Below are positions 22,435-37,141 of a DNA stretch of 64,000 bases, piece after piece (positions within the stretch are counted from its first letter, which is position 1; the number at the start of each line of letters is the position of its first letter). Origin of the DNA: Gorsachius magnificus (Eukaryota; Chordata; Aves; Pelecaniformes; Ardeidae); the NCBI GenBank assembly GCA_034008185.1, contig CM067086.1, positions 70,106,286-70,170,285 of the forward strand, written 5' to 3'. The notes under the pieces were generated by a model. It worked only from the letters and a program-made list of their open reading frames with translations, was not told the origin of the DNA and made no database searches. The position numbers and the translations under genes were made by a program.

Positions 22435-25400
22435 GAATTTGCTTTGATCAATTTTGCTCTGGTTTCATGTTCACGTTGAGAGTATTCTTCTGCAAATGAT
22501 TTAACCAGCCTTAGACTATTAAGCGTCTTTCCTGAAAAAGAGATCATTTGAATTCACAGTTATAAATATTTACAGTGCAAATGAGGCTGCCTAAGTTCAG
22601 CTGAGGAGTGTCGTGTAAGGCCCACAGTGAATAGCTACAGAGATGGAGCTTTCTGTTCCGAAATTATATGCGGGTCCTGATTGGGTATATGTTATAAAAA
22701 ATGTATTTCACTTTAAGCGTATCCATATCACTGTTGGGCCCCGGTGGAACGAGCCACGTACTCAGAGTAAGCCCGGAGCCAAGCCCCAGTCCCCCTGTCC
22801 TGCAAACACCGCCTGCGAGCTGCTGCACATCAGAGCCACCGAACGCATTTGCTGCCCTTGCATGCTCAGCCTGAAGGCTCTTATCTCACAAGCTGTCCCC
22901 TCTCATCGCTGGGTCTGTGCTGGCGGTGCGCTAGCCCTGCGGAGAGCAACAGGCTCGCCAGCCTCAGCTCTCTCTTTGCACCCGGCGGCAGCCGGGGCGC
23001 GGGGGCAAGAAGGGCGATGGATGGTGCCAGGTCCCAGGTCCGTTGCGCCGGGGCGGCCGTGGCCTTGCTGCAATGTTCTCTGCCGTGGCCGCAAGCTCTC
23101 GGAAATCTTGGGTCGTTCCCTGGGTTGTTTCAACGCTACGTTGAAGCAAAGAATGTGATTCAAAGATTTTATTATTGGGGGTGGTGTTGCTATCGCTGCT
23201 ATTAATTATCTGTTTGTGGAAATTACAGAGCCACCTATGAAGCTTGTTCTCCCTGTGCCATAACCCAACCTCCCTCCCTCTCGCTTGCTTTCTCATTTTT
23301 AGCTGCGTAGCACGATAAGAAAGCATTGCAGAGATTGGCTGTTCCTATTTTATATTCAGAACATGAGGCTTTACAAGAGGAAATGTCTTGATGTATCTGC
23401 TATTTTATTTTTAATGAAAACATTTCTCGCACTGAAAAAAAGAGGTCACTGCACATCTCTTAGTGTACAAATTATTGCATATGCACAGAAGATGGAAAAA
23501 CACTAAGGATGGAGTTGGAGCACTAAATTTCCCACTCAATAGCACCTTTATAACATGCAAATGAGGCAAAACCGAGCACCATATTGTGGGGTTTGGAGCA
23601 CACACAAATACCATCCCTGGAGCAATACCACTCCCCTGAGACTGTGTACTGAAAAGCACAGGAGGAGCATATTCTTGTTGAAAAAGCTTTGTAGAGGAGT
23701 GAAAAAATCGCTCATGGACAAAAGACTGAAGGCTCTGATATACCAAATATCTCCCCTATAAGGGCCTGAGGGCAATGACTGAAAAAATGCCATAATTCCA
23801 GAGCAGAGAAAGAATGGTTTCTTCTCTCCCAGGAGTCCCCCAGGAGGTCATGTGCTCCGGCGCTGAATTACTGCCTTTCCTTCCTGCTGCTTGGTTGAAC
23901 CTCTTCCCTTTCAAAAGGAATGAAAGAACAAAAAATTGTGATTTTTTTTTCCTAAATTATTTGTTCAAATTTCTTTATAACTGAAGGAAAAAAACCAGCT
24001 TTATGTGCGGGGAAAAGGTACTAGGATTTGCAAGTATTAATTTCGAGCTTCTCCTAGCATTTTCGTTCACAGGAGCACGCACCATGGGGCGAGTGGCTGA
24101 ATGTGCTAACAAGGCTATACAGGTACCAAGAATAAAACCTCTGCGGAGCACGACCTTTTCTTGTTATGGTGGATTAGTATTTTCCATGTGCCTGTTGGTG
24201 TCACTCTGCATCGAATAAAGGTTTTCCTTTAACAGCCGCCTCCATTACTGCCCATTCCTCACCGCAGAAATAACGAGGGTTTGTTGCTCCCACGCTGACG
24301 GCTGCAGGAAGAGGTCTGGGGACACCACTGCTGTTCGCACAGCTCCCATCTCCCCTCCGAAGCACCACGTCCCATAAGCTTTGCTTAAGCAGAGACAAGC
24401 CTGGGTGTGGGGTGGCAGCGGGACCTCAAGGCTCAGCCCTGGACTTGGGGCTGAGCCCATGAAGCTGGAGGGGAGTGGGACCGAGAGCCAGGTGAGGAGG
24501 AGGGAGACGACCCCAGGAGCTGCGACCAAGGAGACGCGATGGGCAATGGGCCACATCCCATCCTGCATGGGCAGCGGTGGGGGATGTGCAATCCCAGCAC
24601 CACCAGCCCCTGCTCTTTCCTCTCCCCCTCTGAAGGCGGTGGCGGTGCATGCGTGGGCCATCCAGCACTTTGCCTCTAACTCTGTAAATGTGGTGGTTTG
24701 CATAACAGGGGAAGAAGCAGCACTGTATTAACCTAATTTTTTTTTATTTAGGCTCCTGGCATGACAGATGGATGGGTAGAAAGACTTCTGGCAAGGTCCA
24801 TAAATCTTCTTCCTGAGCTATTAATCAACCACAGATTGCACATCTAGTGCTATTCCTAAGCAAAGGTGGAGGACAGCAGATACTCATAGCCTGTGTTTGC
24901 TGCGGAGGTCGTGCTCCCTACGACCGGTCGGGAAGCCCCGTGCCCGCTGGCAGCTCACAGCAGCGAAGCGGCGAGCCAAGCCGAGCGGGAACGAGGGCTG
25001 GCCAGGAGGAGAGGGGTCTTGCCCAGCAGTCAACGGGACACAAGGGATGTGTCTGAGGGCCAGGTCCCAGCTCCAGGCTCATGCCCTGCACTCCCAGCCC
25101 TATTTCTGGGGCTGGCGCATTCTTATTGATCATTGGCAACAGATTTGATGGGGGTGACTACCGGTGAGGGTTACTCATGTGTTCAGTGAAAGGTTGTCCT
25201 TGTGTCCTTTAATGCAAATGAGAATCAGGATGGGAGTCTCAAGGTGCAGCTCCATTGATGAGATCCCGTGGACTCTCTCCTCTCCTGCTGGCATACTCAG
25301 CCCATCCTCGGGAATGGAAATCAACAGGTTGGATTTTCTGAGCTGGTAGCATGAAAACTGCACTTTCTGTCTCAAGGTTGCCTGTGGCTCATCAGTTGAG

Positions 25401-28400
25401 CTGGAGTGACTTTCACGCTGAGGTGCCTTTTCTAGGAAGTTAAGCGTCTCGGAAAAAGTATGACAACCCTGTTTATGCCTGACTCTGCCGTGTTGCTTTG
25501 AAGCTGCTAGAATATTTTCATTAAATGTATTTGATTTTTCCAGATAATTTTGGGGGGAACAAATATACCTTCTGCCTGTGCTTTTATAAACATGCTGTCA
25601 GGGTTTCTCGACCAAGTTTAGCACATCAGGGTGTGATTTGGGGTGATCAGTCACTTTGGCCTTGCTTTGGGTGCTCTTGTCCTTTCAAAAAGTGGCCAAA
25701 GGCACAGCTCTGCTTGGCCTAATCAGGCCAGAGACTGAACTGGGCTCACCAGGTGAGGAGCCAGGAAAGAGCAAAGCTTGTGGTGTTGCTAAACAGATGG
25801 GCTGCTCTGCACCAGCCTGAGCTCACTCGGGGCATGTGGCAGCCCTCCAAGCTCCGCTCCCAGGGTGGAGGAGATAACTTTAACATTAAAAAAAAATACA
25901 TCTTGGACATCAGATAATTCACAAACAAGTTGCAAATCAAATTTTAATTCACATGGTTCCCTTCAGTGTAAAAATCCTCCTGCATACAAGCTGCTGCAAC
26001 ACATCTACAGAAAATACTGTTCAGCTGCAGCAATTAACACTTCGGGCACAGCAAGATTCAGAATTCAGATGTTTGAAAGCATCAAGTAACAGTATCGCGT
26101 TAAATATATCCCGTGCCATATGCATGCAGCACATGCATGTGAGGGGCATGTGAGGCAATGTGTAATTTTAAAGTACTGTGTCATCCTATTGGACTCTTTT
26201 TTTCTTTGCCAGAATAAATCTACATTAAAAGATGAAGAACAAGGCCTTGTGGCCTGTAAAAAGCAAAATCTGATTTCACTTTTTTGGGTGGAATATTTTT
26301 CGTTTTACATTTCCTATGTCAGATTTAAGGATCTACGCTTCTCGCCCCTGCTGCTGTCCTTGTTCCCAGGGTGTGACGGAAGGGGCGCGGGCCATCCTGA
26401 CTCAGCTGCGCTGTGCCAACACAGTGAGCCTTGTCGTGCTTTCCTCTGGCTCATCCGTGCACTAAAAATGCCCCTTCAACAGAGCCAAATCTCCCGAAGT
26501 ATCTCCTGTGTATGCGTAGAGCATCGTATGCTACTGTATTGAAATTCCCATGAGGTACCTGAATTTCAGGCAGCCTTTGTCTCGTCTCTAACCTGAGTAT
26601 CTGGTGCCCTGAGCAGACCGCAGAGATGCAGAGGGGGAAGCCAGCTGGGAGGTGATGCTTTGGTGATAAAGCTGTTCAGGTTTCAACATCGGTGGGTATC
26701 CAGCCTTTTCCTTCTCCATCATCACTGCCAAGCCAGCCCTGTCCTCCTGGGTTTTGTTGGAATTCAGTTTTGTTATCGGCTCTGAAGAGCTGCTTCTCCT
26801 TTTCAGGTCCCACCATTAGTGGAAGATGAGGTGGATGAGGACCCTTCATCTGCTGGTGCTTCAGCCTTTTATCCCCTGTCTCTGGCTTGCCCACACACAA
26901 ATAGCTCCCAAGATCCACGATTCCATGTTTGTGTCGGCTGGAAAGCATTTCCTTCAAGTGAAAGTGAGAAAAATCCAGGCAGGATTTTTTTAATATTTGA
27001 AAGTTTCCTACTTCAGTTTAACAAGTTACCACCATAGACCTGTATCTCTGCCTTTTACCTTGATATTTGTCTTAAGAAAGTCAGCCACTCTGTGCAGCAA
27101 AGACCACCCGTTCCCCTGTAGCCCAGCAAACATCTGCTTATTCCTCCTGCCAAGCCCTGCTCCCTGTGATCTGCTTGTGGGCTCCATGTCCATTGGCAAC
27201 GTTTCCAACCTACATTGCACCACGTGCAAAGCCAGACCTTTTTCCCCAGGTGTTACGGGATAGCTTTTTCTTTAGATTTCTTTCTGACTTAGTGCACTGG
27301 TAACATAAGGGAAACTGAAAAAATAAACTTTATTACCAGGTGTTTTCAAACATGCAGGCATCTTCCAGCGCCACCCACCACTGAAAAAGGCAGTGAATGC
27401 AAGGTGTGCTGTGGCAGAAGAGCTTGCGCGTACAAAATTCTGCCCTGAGTAATTCCCCTGGTGCCTCCGTTTGTTTCCAGCAGCCATTTTACAGAGCACC
27501 CATTTTACACCGGCGCACAACCAAGGCCAGCCACTACAGGTCGTGGCAGCACAGTATTTGAAAAGCCATGCCTATTTCAAGGCAGCTTTGTAGAAGTAGT
27601 CGTGAAATGGTGACATTAAAAATTTTGAAGACGTTGAACACGCATTTACAATTACTGTTCCTATGTTGTCAGGAAAAATTGAACCAAACCACTTTAAAAT
27701 TCCCTACAGCTCATTATCTATGCCAAGACGTGAACATGTGTGACTTCTGGCAAATATTTAGCAGTGGGTTTTCTGTGGATGCCCTTAATGAGTGCCATTG
27801 CGTAAGGCCTGGGCCCCCCTCCTCATTGCAGACAAGCACGTTGCAGCTCACCGCGGACGATCACCCCGGGTTCCGTGCCACGACACAGGCGGGGAGAAGA
27901 GGCCGCTGGAGTGGCTGCGGGAAGGGGGTGCATTGCCCTAGGAGAGGCACAGGCAGGGCCATGGGCTTCTCGCCTCTCCTGGCGAGCGGCAGAGCTCGGT
28001 TGGACCTGTATTGGCAGTAGACAGGACTGGCAGGTGCCTGCAGCATCCCGTAGGCTTATTCTGTGGAGTTTTGCACTGTGAACAGCCTAAAATTTTAATT
28101 CCGATGTGCTTTTATGCAGAGGACAAGGTCTGCGGCTAGAGGCAATTATCATCACAGCTCTGTCTAAAACCCCCCACTGAAACTTGTAAAGGTACCAAAA
28201 CTCCATAAATTTAATACCTGATTTTGTCTTGATAGCCGTAGTTGTATGTGTATCTTATTTTTCATTTAAATAGCATTTAAATGCAGCATGTCACATCTGT
28301 TTTCACACATTGGTGTTCCTTTTCATTCCCATGCGGCTAGACCCTGCTTTTGCCCAGCATTTCAAAGTGCAGCTCGGACGCCTTCTGAGACCAAAAATAA

Positions 28401-28779
28401 CCCCCCAAGCTAATGTACCCATCACCCCAACGCCTGTGTGTTGTGTTTGGGAGCTATGACTTAAAGGGATAAGCTTGTTTTAAGGACTGAGAAATATAGC
28501 TTGTATAAAGTCTGACAAAGTGATTATATCATTAAATTCAGTCTCGCTCACTCATCACTGTTTTTACTTAGACTGTCAAAATTTTTGAGCAAGGACATAT
28601 CTTCAGTTTATGTGTGCAGCCATAAACTTCACGGTACCATAATCCCAAATCTGGGCTGACATATCCAGTTGATACCATGGGCTGACATATCCAGTTGATA
28701 CCATGATCCAATTCATAAATAAAAATTATTTAATGCCTCATGCTACCTTGGACCTTTCCTCTCTGACTTCTGAAACCAC
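22435..28779. other. Long unique non-coding stretch
   Basis: About 6.3 kb with no gene and no recognised repeat apart from the 26-bp duplication noted separately. GC-rich patches at 22960-23110, 24380-24650 and 27830-27990 produce open frames of 100-170 codons (for example 22643-23158 and 24245-24703) with no family motif and with competing frames on the other strand. AT-rich segments at 23930-23990, 26200-26330 and 28090-28290. Confidence 0.5.
28653..28704. repeat. Perfect 26-bp tandem duplication
   Basis: The 26-bp unit starting GGGCTGACATATCC at 28653 is repeated exactly at 28679, with no spacer. Two copies only, identical, so it is probably a recent replication slip or an assembly artefact. 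Confidence 0.95.
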
Positions 28780-29220
28780 AAAAAAATAAGGGTGGAAGGA
28801 AACCCAAGGGATGACCTCGGTCTTCTGCTGTCCCAAAATGTGCTTAGCTGTACCCACATCGTCCCGAGGGATAGAAACCTGCTGAAACTTGGCCTCAAAT
28901 CCTTCCAGCAACGGGGACTTGAGGACCTCTGTTCTCACCACCAGAAGGGTTTTACAATGGCTAACTTGCATCTGCCCTGTGGCAATGGGACACCTCATTC
29001 TCTCTACAATGACACCCAGCATCACAAATTCCCTTTCTCTTTGCATTAGGCTTTTACTTACTTCCAGACAGTTATTACTTTCCCTTCAGTATTTTCTTTT
29101 GGTTGAGTAATCCTAATTCTTTCCATCCTTCCTCATCGATGCTAACTTTTAGAGCTCTGATGACTCTTGTTGCTCCTCCTGGCTCTTTGCAGCTGCCTCG
29201 TGTTCTGCTGGAAGCCTGAT
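28780..29220 (-). mobile_element. Ancient L3-like CR1 relic
   Basis: Strongly eroded but recognisable on the minus strand. It has a tail block at 28786-28830 (GGGTGGAAGGAAACC, then GGGATGACCTCGGTC) that corresponds to the GGTTGGAAGGGACC and GATCATCTAGTCC motifs of younger CR1. A block at 28890-28930 corresponds to the end of ORF2, and a block at 29105-29200 (CCTAATTCTTTCCATCCTTCCTCAT, recognised in pieces; then CTCTGATGACTCTTGTTGCTC) corresponds to the region just after LERVQRR. Order and spacing match a CR1/L3-type LINE. No open frame survives. Identification rests on family resemblance, not on an alignment. Confidence 0.7.
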
Positions 29221-32200
29221 GCCTAAAACAGCAAAGGGGACCTTACTCGAGGCCATGAGAGTCCATCACTACTGCTGGGGAAGGTTCTTCTTGTCCCCCT
29301 CCCTAAGCCTAATATTTTGGCTGACAGTTTCATCACTGCCAACCCCAACTGGAGGAAAACGTTGCTAAAACCAAAGTGTGTATTAGATCTTTTTTCTGTT
29401 CAGTAACCTAGGTGGTTACTGCTTGAACATATTTCCCTGCTTTGCACTTTATTTTACGTTTGTTCACACCAATCTCCACTGGCATCTATTGGCTATAGAC
29501 ATGATCTAGAGACATAGCCCAGCTCCTTTTCCACTCTTTTTTTTTTTTGTTACCTTCATCTTTTTGCACACAGCTAATGATAAGAAATTGTGAGGTGAAA
29601 TCTTCTCCATGTACAATGATGTGACTTGTTTTGAAAAAGGTGAAATAAGCTGAAAAAATACAGGGCCCCTCTTTGTATTATGCTAAATAAAATCACCATG
29701 AGCTCCTAAAGAAGCATTTTGAGCACAGAGGCAGATAGTACAAGAGTATCACCAGGTCTGGAGGTAACCTTGTGCAGATGGTGGAGCATCCTTCACGTGA
29801 AACACATTGCATTATGCCAAAAAAGGGTGACTTGGAACGTATGAGAGACTGGACCCTGGGCCTACTGACCTAGTCTCTGCCTTTCTTTTTACTCTAATGG
29901 TCACCCTTGGGCTGCACCTCTGTGTCCAGAGAGAGCCCCAGAAATAAAGTGCACTGATTTTTTTCAATTATGGTTCATGCTGTTGGCTTGAAGGATAGGA
30001 AATAGGATCTTGATGATAGATAAGAATATTAATGATTCTTTTTGGTTAATTGAAAAGGTTATTTTAATGAAAATAGAGGACATTAAAACACTTGTCCCAC
30101 AGGGACATTTGCGCATTAGCTGTCTTCCCTGGAAGGCATGTGTTTGCCCCCAGGGGTTTCTTCCTCCTCAGTCTTACACTGGCTTGGGCTTATTTTTATA
30201 CATTTTATAGGACAATATATTAACATGCTCTTTCCTCACCGGGGCCCCGCTAAAGCATGACTTTGCTCCCCCATTAGCTATTAGTTAAAGCACACAACAT
30301 CCTCTCCCAGCTGGTCAGTGTAAAGGGCTAACTGTGGCTAACAGCGGCTCTCTGGGTTTGTTAGGCATTGCCACGTGCAGTGTTTATGGAGTTCAGCCGC
30401 AAGAAGTTAGGTAGCTGTCACTTGGCCGTTACACAACCGCTGTCACAGCTAAAAGCAGCTCAGGACAAAACAAGCCCAGATGGAATCTTAACACCCAGCA
30501 CTGTCAAGTCAGTACAAAGCTGAATGCATTTTGTTAGCAATCACGAAAAATATATTTACTGGGCTGTACCCTTTTGCCTCTGTGCAAAGGCAGCCTTTCT
30601 TGGATAGCCCTCCACCCCGCCGCTTGAAGCCGTTGCTGCTGAAGCCTAATTTCGGCAGAGAAGTCCTTAGGTGAGGGAAGCCTGGCCGTGTGGATGGCTC
30701 TCCTGATTGCACACTCCCTCCTTCCCACCCACCTCCAGAGGAGCTACGGGAGGTGATGCCCTCAGGCGGTGCTGAGCGAGGTTCTTGTTATGGCCAGGGA
30801 ATTGCAACGGCTTAGCGAGCAACGGCCACGGCCAGCGAGGGTAAATAGGAGTGGGTTTGGAAGGATTAGGTGAACTTTACTTTCGAGAAAGTGGGATTCT
30901 GCAAAGATACAGAATGAGAGGCAGACGTTCATTTTAAAGGAGTGGATGAAGAAAAGGGCTGCTCAATTCCCGACATGCCAGAGGTGCAGAGAAACTTTCC
31001 ACCCAAGCTGCATTTCAGGAAGAGGCCGCTCACGAGGTTGGGCTGTCGGTCAGCAGAGTGATGGAGAAGCAGAATAAATGGGGACACATCATTTCCCTGC
31101 CCATGTGCCCACCTCTTGCTTCTATCAGCAAAAAGAGAAAGACTAAAGTGTTGTTCTGAATAAAGTTGGTTGTGGATTTAGACTACATAGATCATTGATA
31201 TTGTAAATTAGTGACAAACTATCAAAATCAGGAAGCAGAAATAAATTAATGGCTGGCAAATAATATTGGGAAGTGGAATTCCAAAGCAATATAAACAAAT
31301 TCTAGTCTTCAGATATGAAAAAGAAACACAATCTTACCAGATGGTGAAGTCTAGCATCACGTACCGGAGGTATTCAAAAAAGGAATGTTTCATGAGCATA
31401 AAGACAGTGGATAAGAATTTTAGTTGATGCGAGATGCGGATTTTTATGAGATTGGAGGAAGCAGAAGTTTTAGTGAAAGTATAAATGCAAACTGGAGCTG
31501 ATTTAATTTGTAGGGGGGAAAAAAGCCAATTCAGGTTTCAGCCCAAATTGGACTAAACCCCTAAAATGTAAAACCAATTCCTACGCGCCGGTCTTTTCTA
31601 AGCAGACAAGCCTGTTTCAGAGAGTCAAAATGAGGGCCATTAAATCCAGTCCTCTGGTACTGAAGGCCTTTGTATTGCATATGTGCTGTCTTTAGCTGAT
31701 CAGTTCCTCTCAAAAACTAGAATTTTCCCCACCATGACAAGAAGTTCTCACATGTTGCTGCCATTGCCCTGAAAACCTTCTGCTCTCAGTCCAGATTTCC
31801 CTACAGGAACTCAGAGCACGTCAGGGGTAAGCCCTGTTGTGCAGTGAAAGATTACCAGACACATAATTTTTAGAACAAAATAATTTGGATTCAGAGGCTT
31901 CCCATGTTTTGGCTGAACTTAGCTTTGTGCAGGAATTCCTAAACACTTCTACTTGGGATACTCAATGCAGTAAGGAAATAACAATTTTTTTAAAAACACA
32001 GTTGTTAGGCCTCAAATTAAGTGACTTCAGGGGACAATAACAGGGCAAAGAAAAGGTAAAGTCGTAAATCGTGATATAAACAATATCAACATTTTTTTTC
32101 GGAGTCTCCACATCTAACAGTAGAACTGCGGGCAAAAAATCAAGCATCTTCTGTTTTCACTTAAAAGAAACAGTGAAAATGTTCCTCTCCATTGTGCTCT

Positions 32201-35200
32201 TGTTCCTGTGGCTCAGGAGACACTGTTGCAGGTAAGAGATCAGGAAGGGAGGGAATATTTCCATGGCAAGTGCTGGGAAGGAACGGTCAGCTAAAAGCTG
32301 AAATGGCACAACAAAAAAGTTTCAGAGAGGAAAATAAATACCGAGACCAATTCACTACCCCGCGCACCACGTGCTGTGGCCCGAGAGGCATTTCAAGGTG
32401 GCGATGACCTTGATAGGCGTGTGCCATGGGGTTTGGTACGCTGCTGGCTCAGCGCTTTCAGAGGTGCTCGCGCGGCTCAGAGCACGGCAAGCGGGATGAG
32501 CGATGGGGCAGCCGCGCTGCGCAGCCTTGGCGGGTTGGCGGGGGCGCCGCTGGTACCGCTACGACAGGGACTGGCACGAACGTCTTTGTGTGCCAGCTCC
32601 CTGTGAAAGAAACCTTACTTAAGTTACAGATGCTTTTCACAAAGGATTTAATTACAGTCTACATTTTACTTCTCCCAGTGAATACCACTCCTGTACAAGC
32701 TTGTTAAAGTTTGATACACGCTACATTTTGACAGCTAATGTATTGGCCTTACTCGGAGAGCTGTTCCTGAATGAATATTCATATTGTGTATTCAAGCGTG
32801 GGAGCCAATACCAAAGCTGATGTCGCACAAGCTCCTCAGCCCTGCCTGGCTGCATATACGGCTGGTGATGGTGCCGTCCTCTGTAACCTGCTACACTGGC
32901 CTGAAAAATTCTCTACGGATTCACCAAGACAGGCAAAATAGCAGCACGGCACGATGTGCTGTGGTTTGCGTAACTAGGTGTGCCACCAGCCGCCTGCATT
33001 ACCTACAGATTTATAGTACGGAGTCTGCCATGGAGAAATGACAGAGTGGAGAGGATTTTCATCTGTACCCAGCACTGGCCTGATTCTCCCACTAAAGTCA
33101 GCTTAAAACCTGCTTTAGTTCTGATGGAAGCACGGTTAGGGCAGTAATGCCTCCCTGGCCAACTTGTTAAGTCTAAAAAAGATGCAAAAGAAGAAAAAAA
33201 GCCCTGTGCAATGGAAGTGCTATGTTAGGAGCCACAGCGTTGTCCTAATTCAGTCATGAGCACTGAATGTCATGAGTCCTTCCACCATACGTAGCATCTG
33301 GATAATGGGTCTTATTGAAGTGCGGCTCCTTTCTGGAGGAAAAAGGAGCTAGCACTGTGTCAAGGTCCATTTGCATTGCAGAATTCTCTTGCAAAGGGAG
33401 TCATTTTCATGAGCTCCCATCCCGATGTATTCCGCTCAAAGTCGGGGAAATACTGTAGTTACACTCAGGATGTCTTTGTAGCACAGAGAGAAGAACTGCA
33501 ATGAGACAGGACTGTAGAGAAGAGAGAAAAAAAATGCCATACAAGAGGAACTGAAAAATGATTTCTACAATTTACAACCTGCAGAAGCAATAAGGGCCCC
33601 TGTTCTGCCACCGCCTATGTGATATATGTCCTGTGTATTCTCATAAACTATGTGGCTGCAGCACTTTGCGTAGTCTTTTTGTATAATTAAGATGGAAATG
33701 GCTTTTGCTGTTCCAGCACCAGCGAGCTTCCCCAGGAGCGCAGAAGGCGGCGGGAGGGGAGGACATGGAGGGGATGTGCTGGGGGCTGGGAGCCAGCTCG
33801 GCGGAACAACTCGCAGCAGAGGACACCCGCCAAGAGCAAAGGGGGAAGCACAGACTGCTCCCACACTCTACTTTGATCCACCTGATCCATGTCCATGTGC
33901 TCACACTTCCCATGGCCCCTTCCGAGCCACGCAGGCTTTCACAAGAAATGCCAATGACATGGAAGGAGACCTTTAATGGGCTGTGGATAAATGTTTTTCT
34001 CCATGACTGGTCACATCTGTGTGACAATGTCCTTCCCCAGGAAGCTGTAGACTCACCCTGTCTATGGCTCGGGGGTGGCTCTCCATCCCCTCTCCACTTC
34101 TGTCCTGCAGCCACTGCAGCTTTAATTGACATGAAAAGGAGATACTTCTACTGCCGCCCAGGACGATGATCACCTTGGCCAGTGGCAGGTATCTTTTTGG
34201 TGCTATGAACATTGGATGTGGATAGTGAGCCCTCCCAGTCCATTTGGCCCCTGGAGTGGAGCAGGCAGCCCCGCTTGTCTCTGGTGATGCTCAAAGATAG
34301 GATTTGGCATTCATGAGAAATTGATTCTTCTTTTGAATATGTTGGATCAAATCAAACCAAGCATCATTTACATGGCGGCATAAGAATGGCCACATCAGCT
34401 CAGAACAAGGGCGTTCTCTCTTAAAGGGTACCCAAGTGCAAATGTCTAGAAAAGAGCAACCATAAAGCACACATATTTGACTGCATAGAGTTGTTTCCCA
34501 AAATATGCTGTGAACCAAAAGAGCGAATATGATGTCCTGGAAGTGCTGGTGTATGAAGTTTCCTACATGATGTGTGCTCCAGCTTAGCCAAGCTGGAGAC
34601 ACCAGGCTGGGCTCTAAAACAAGAGAGGGATACCCTGGCTCACTGAAACTACAGGTCTTCTGAGATCATCTAAAGAGTTTAATTTCTGCTATATCACAGG
34701 AAAAACTGTTCATAAAGGATTTTTTCCATGTATTTCTGGCCCTCTGGGCTCCCAGTTCCTTGCCAGACAGCCTAAGTCCACCAGCATAGTGCTGCTGCTC
34801 TGGAACTGTGGATCTTGGAAGCACTATTGACCCGAATACTCCGAAAAGGAGCTGCAAAAAATATGTCCTGCCTTTTTTTTTTTTGTTTTTTTTCGTGATA
34901 AAAGTGATGATTTGGCATTTTTCCGCAAAACTCTGGGCAGCTCCTACCATCATGTCCATCCATGCCATCGGTGTCCCTGAGCTGTGAGGATGCAGACACA
35001 GGAGTTCCACGCATGCAAGCCTTGGATGCTGCCTCTGACTCCAAGACAGATGGGATGCCCTCGGCCACCAGTCCCACCCTCATGTGGTCCAGCTTTGCCA
35101 CCATGCAGTCCTAACTGGGATGTGGCCATTGAAAGAGCCCTGCTTCTATAAGGTTACCCGTGGGCTTTCTTTTGCCACCTTTCATCACATTTCCAGGATC

Positions 35201-36947
35201 TGAGTATTTCCTGGGGAAAAGGCTAGGAGTTTTTCCAAATTCTCCAGGTACACTTTGGCTGTGGTGAAACAACTGGACACTGTGAATACAGAAGGGAAGA
35301 CATGTACTGTCAGGATTATTAATTTCCAGGGGAAAGGAAAAGGTTAATTTAAAAGAATGAAAAAAAAAAAAAAAATTACTCATCCTCAAGCTGAAAAAAG
35401 AAAGTGAACAGGAAGAATTTTGGCATTTATGACTCTTGTTGTCATAGAAACTGAACTTGATATTTCCATAGAGCAATCCGTAGAGGTAACAAATACTGTA
35501 CTTTATAGCAGTGATGAATTAAGATCAACTTAAGATTTCCAATACATTGTCAAGCAGATCAAATACTGGTTTATTTTGTATTGCCAAGTTGTTATCAGAG
35601 TCCTTAAAAACTGTTCTGATATACTTAAATGAAACCTATCTGGTATTTGCAGGCTATTATTAGAATTTAGAGTGGCTGGGGGAGAGATACTACAATAGCC
35701 TAGCAAAAGTTCTCAGATTTCCATCAGAAAAGAGCCTGTCTCATGGGACAGATCTCTCATTTGCAGTCATGAAACCTCCTCCGGCACCTACGGCAACGAC
35801 CTGCATAGAAAGCAGCTCTGTGCAGTTCTGTGCATCTTGGGGGCGGTTCCGGAGAACGAAATGAAAGTGGGACCCAGCGCGAGGGGAACGGCCAGGTCTC
35901 TGGACACCGCAGCCCAGGACCGGCTGGCTTCTCAAGGCCGTACGTATTAGATCTTCTGGCAGCTGATATGACAAACGTTGCTTGGCTTCCTCAAAGTCAA
36001 GTTATCTGTGCAGGCCTCTTAAAAGTCTGTTGGTGTTGCATGCAGGATCTGAGGATTTCAGCCAGTTTAGCATATCCCAGTGTGGCCACCAGGCAGCTGA
36101 GGCCATCAGAGTCATATATTAAAGGGCTGGTTTGACCATTTTGGTCACGAACCATTACCTCCCGTGCAGTTATGGCTGTGGGACTTCGCTGAACGCGGTT
36201 CTGCTTCAAGGTGAGCACTTCTTTTTAAAAACAAAAATCACATTTTGTTTTAAAATTTCCAATAACAGATTACTTATCACAATTCTCTGGACATTATTCC
36301 TCATTATTTTAATATACAAGCAAGCAAACAGCCTTTACCCTGCAAACTCCAAACTATTCTTAACGAGGGTTTATTTAGTTTCATTTCCCATCTGGATATT
36401 TTTTGCCCTTTATTAAGTAGGCTGGAGAATCCTCTGTCCCAGCTAGGTTCCCTTTGTTGTTAAAAGTCAGAAATCGTGACCAAGATAAGCCTTTACCTTT
36501 CCTTTGGTAAGTAAAGTGGTGGTTTCCTAGACAGTTTTGCACGTCATGTCTATTTTTCTTTCTTTTTTTGTGGTTGCTCTTCTTATGATTCTCAGAACCT
36601 TCTCCCATCACATTTTTTTTAAATGATCATGTCAGACCTAGGCAATGCATTTTAGCACTGCTCGTATCAACACAACACAGAGGGAAAGAAAAATGCCTTG
36701 CACTTGCACAATATTTTTGAAATTATACAGCTAATTCTGCCGCAGCTGGCCTATGCCTGCAGTCAGTAGTGCCTGCTCTGGCACCTGCTGAATCAGTAAT
36801 TCACTGCCTCTCCACCTCGCAGAAGGATTTTCCCATGATGCTGACCTCGGGGCTGCTGCTTCCTCTCCACGTTGCTGCAGCAGCTCCGTCTCTCACTGCG
36901 AGCAAGGATACAGGAGCAGCAGTAAGAAGTGGAAGTCATCTATCTTG
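29221..36947. other. Long unique non-coding stretch
   Basis: About 7.7 kb with no gene. 31100-31600 and 35480-35700 are AT-rich. 32400-32590 is a CpG-containing GC patch, and 33690-34130 supports overlapping 150-codon frames on both strands with no known motif. A run of sixteen A lies at 35360-35375 and a T11 run near 34876. No transposon was recognised. Confidence 0.5.
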
Positions 36948-37141
36948 GGTAGTGAAACCCTGGCAGGGGCTGCCCAGAGAGGGGGTGGAGGCCCCATCCC
37001 TGGGAACATTCCAGGCCAGGTTGGAGGGGGCTGTGAGCAACCTGATGTGGTTCAAGGTGTCCCTGCTCCTGCAGGGGGGTTGGGCTGGGTGACCTCTGGG
37101 GGTCCCTTCCAACCCAAAACATTCTATGATTCTATGATTCT
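36948..37141 (+). mobile_element. CR1 LINE tail, 194 bp, first group
   Basis: Starts in the [18 protein letters not shown] part of ORF2 and ends with GGGGTCCCTTCCAACCC and ATTCTATGATTCTATGATTC (two octamers and part of a third). The last ORF2 codons are in frame from upstream flank. It is a short, well-preserved plus-strand insertion truncated at 36948. Confidence 0.96.

Noticed and set aside
22643..23158. 171-codon frame across a GC-rich patch
   Set aside because: The residue make-up follows base composition, no motif is visible, and competing frames lie on both strands.
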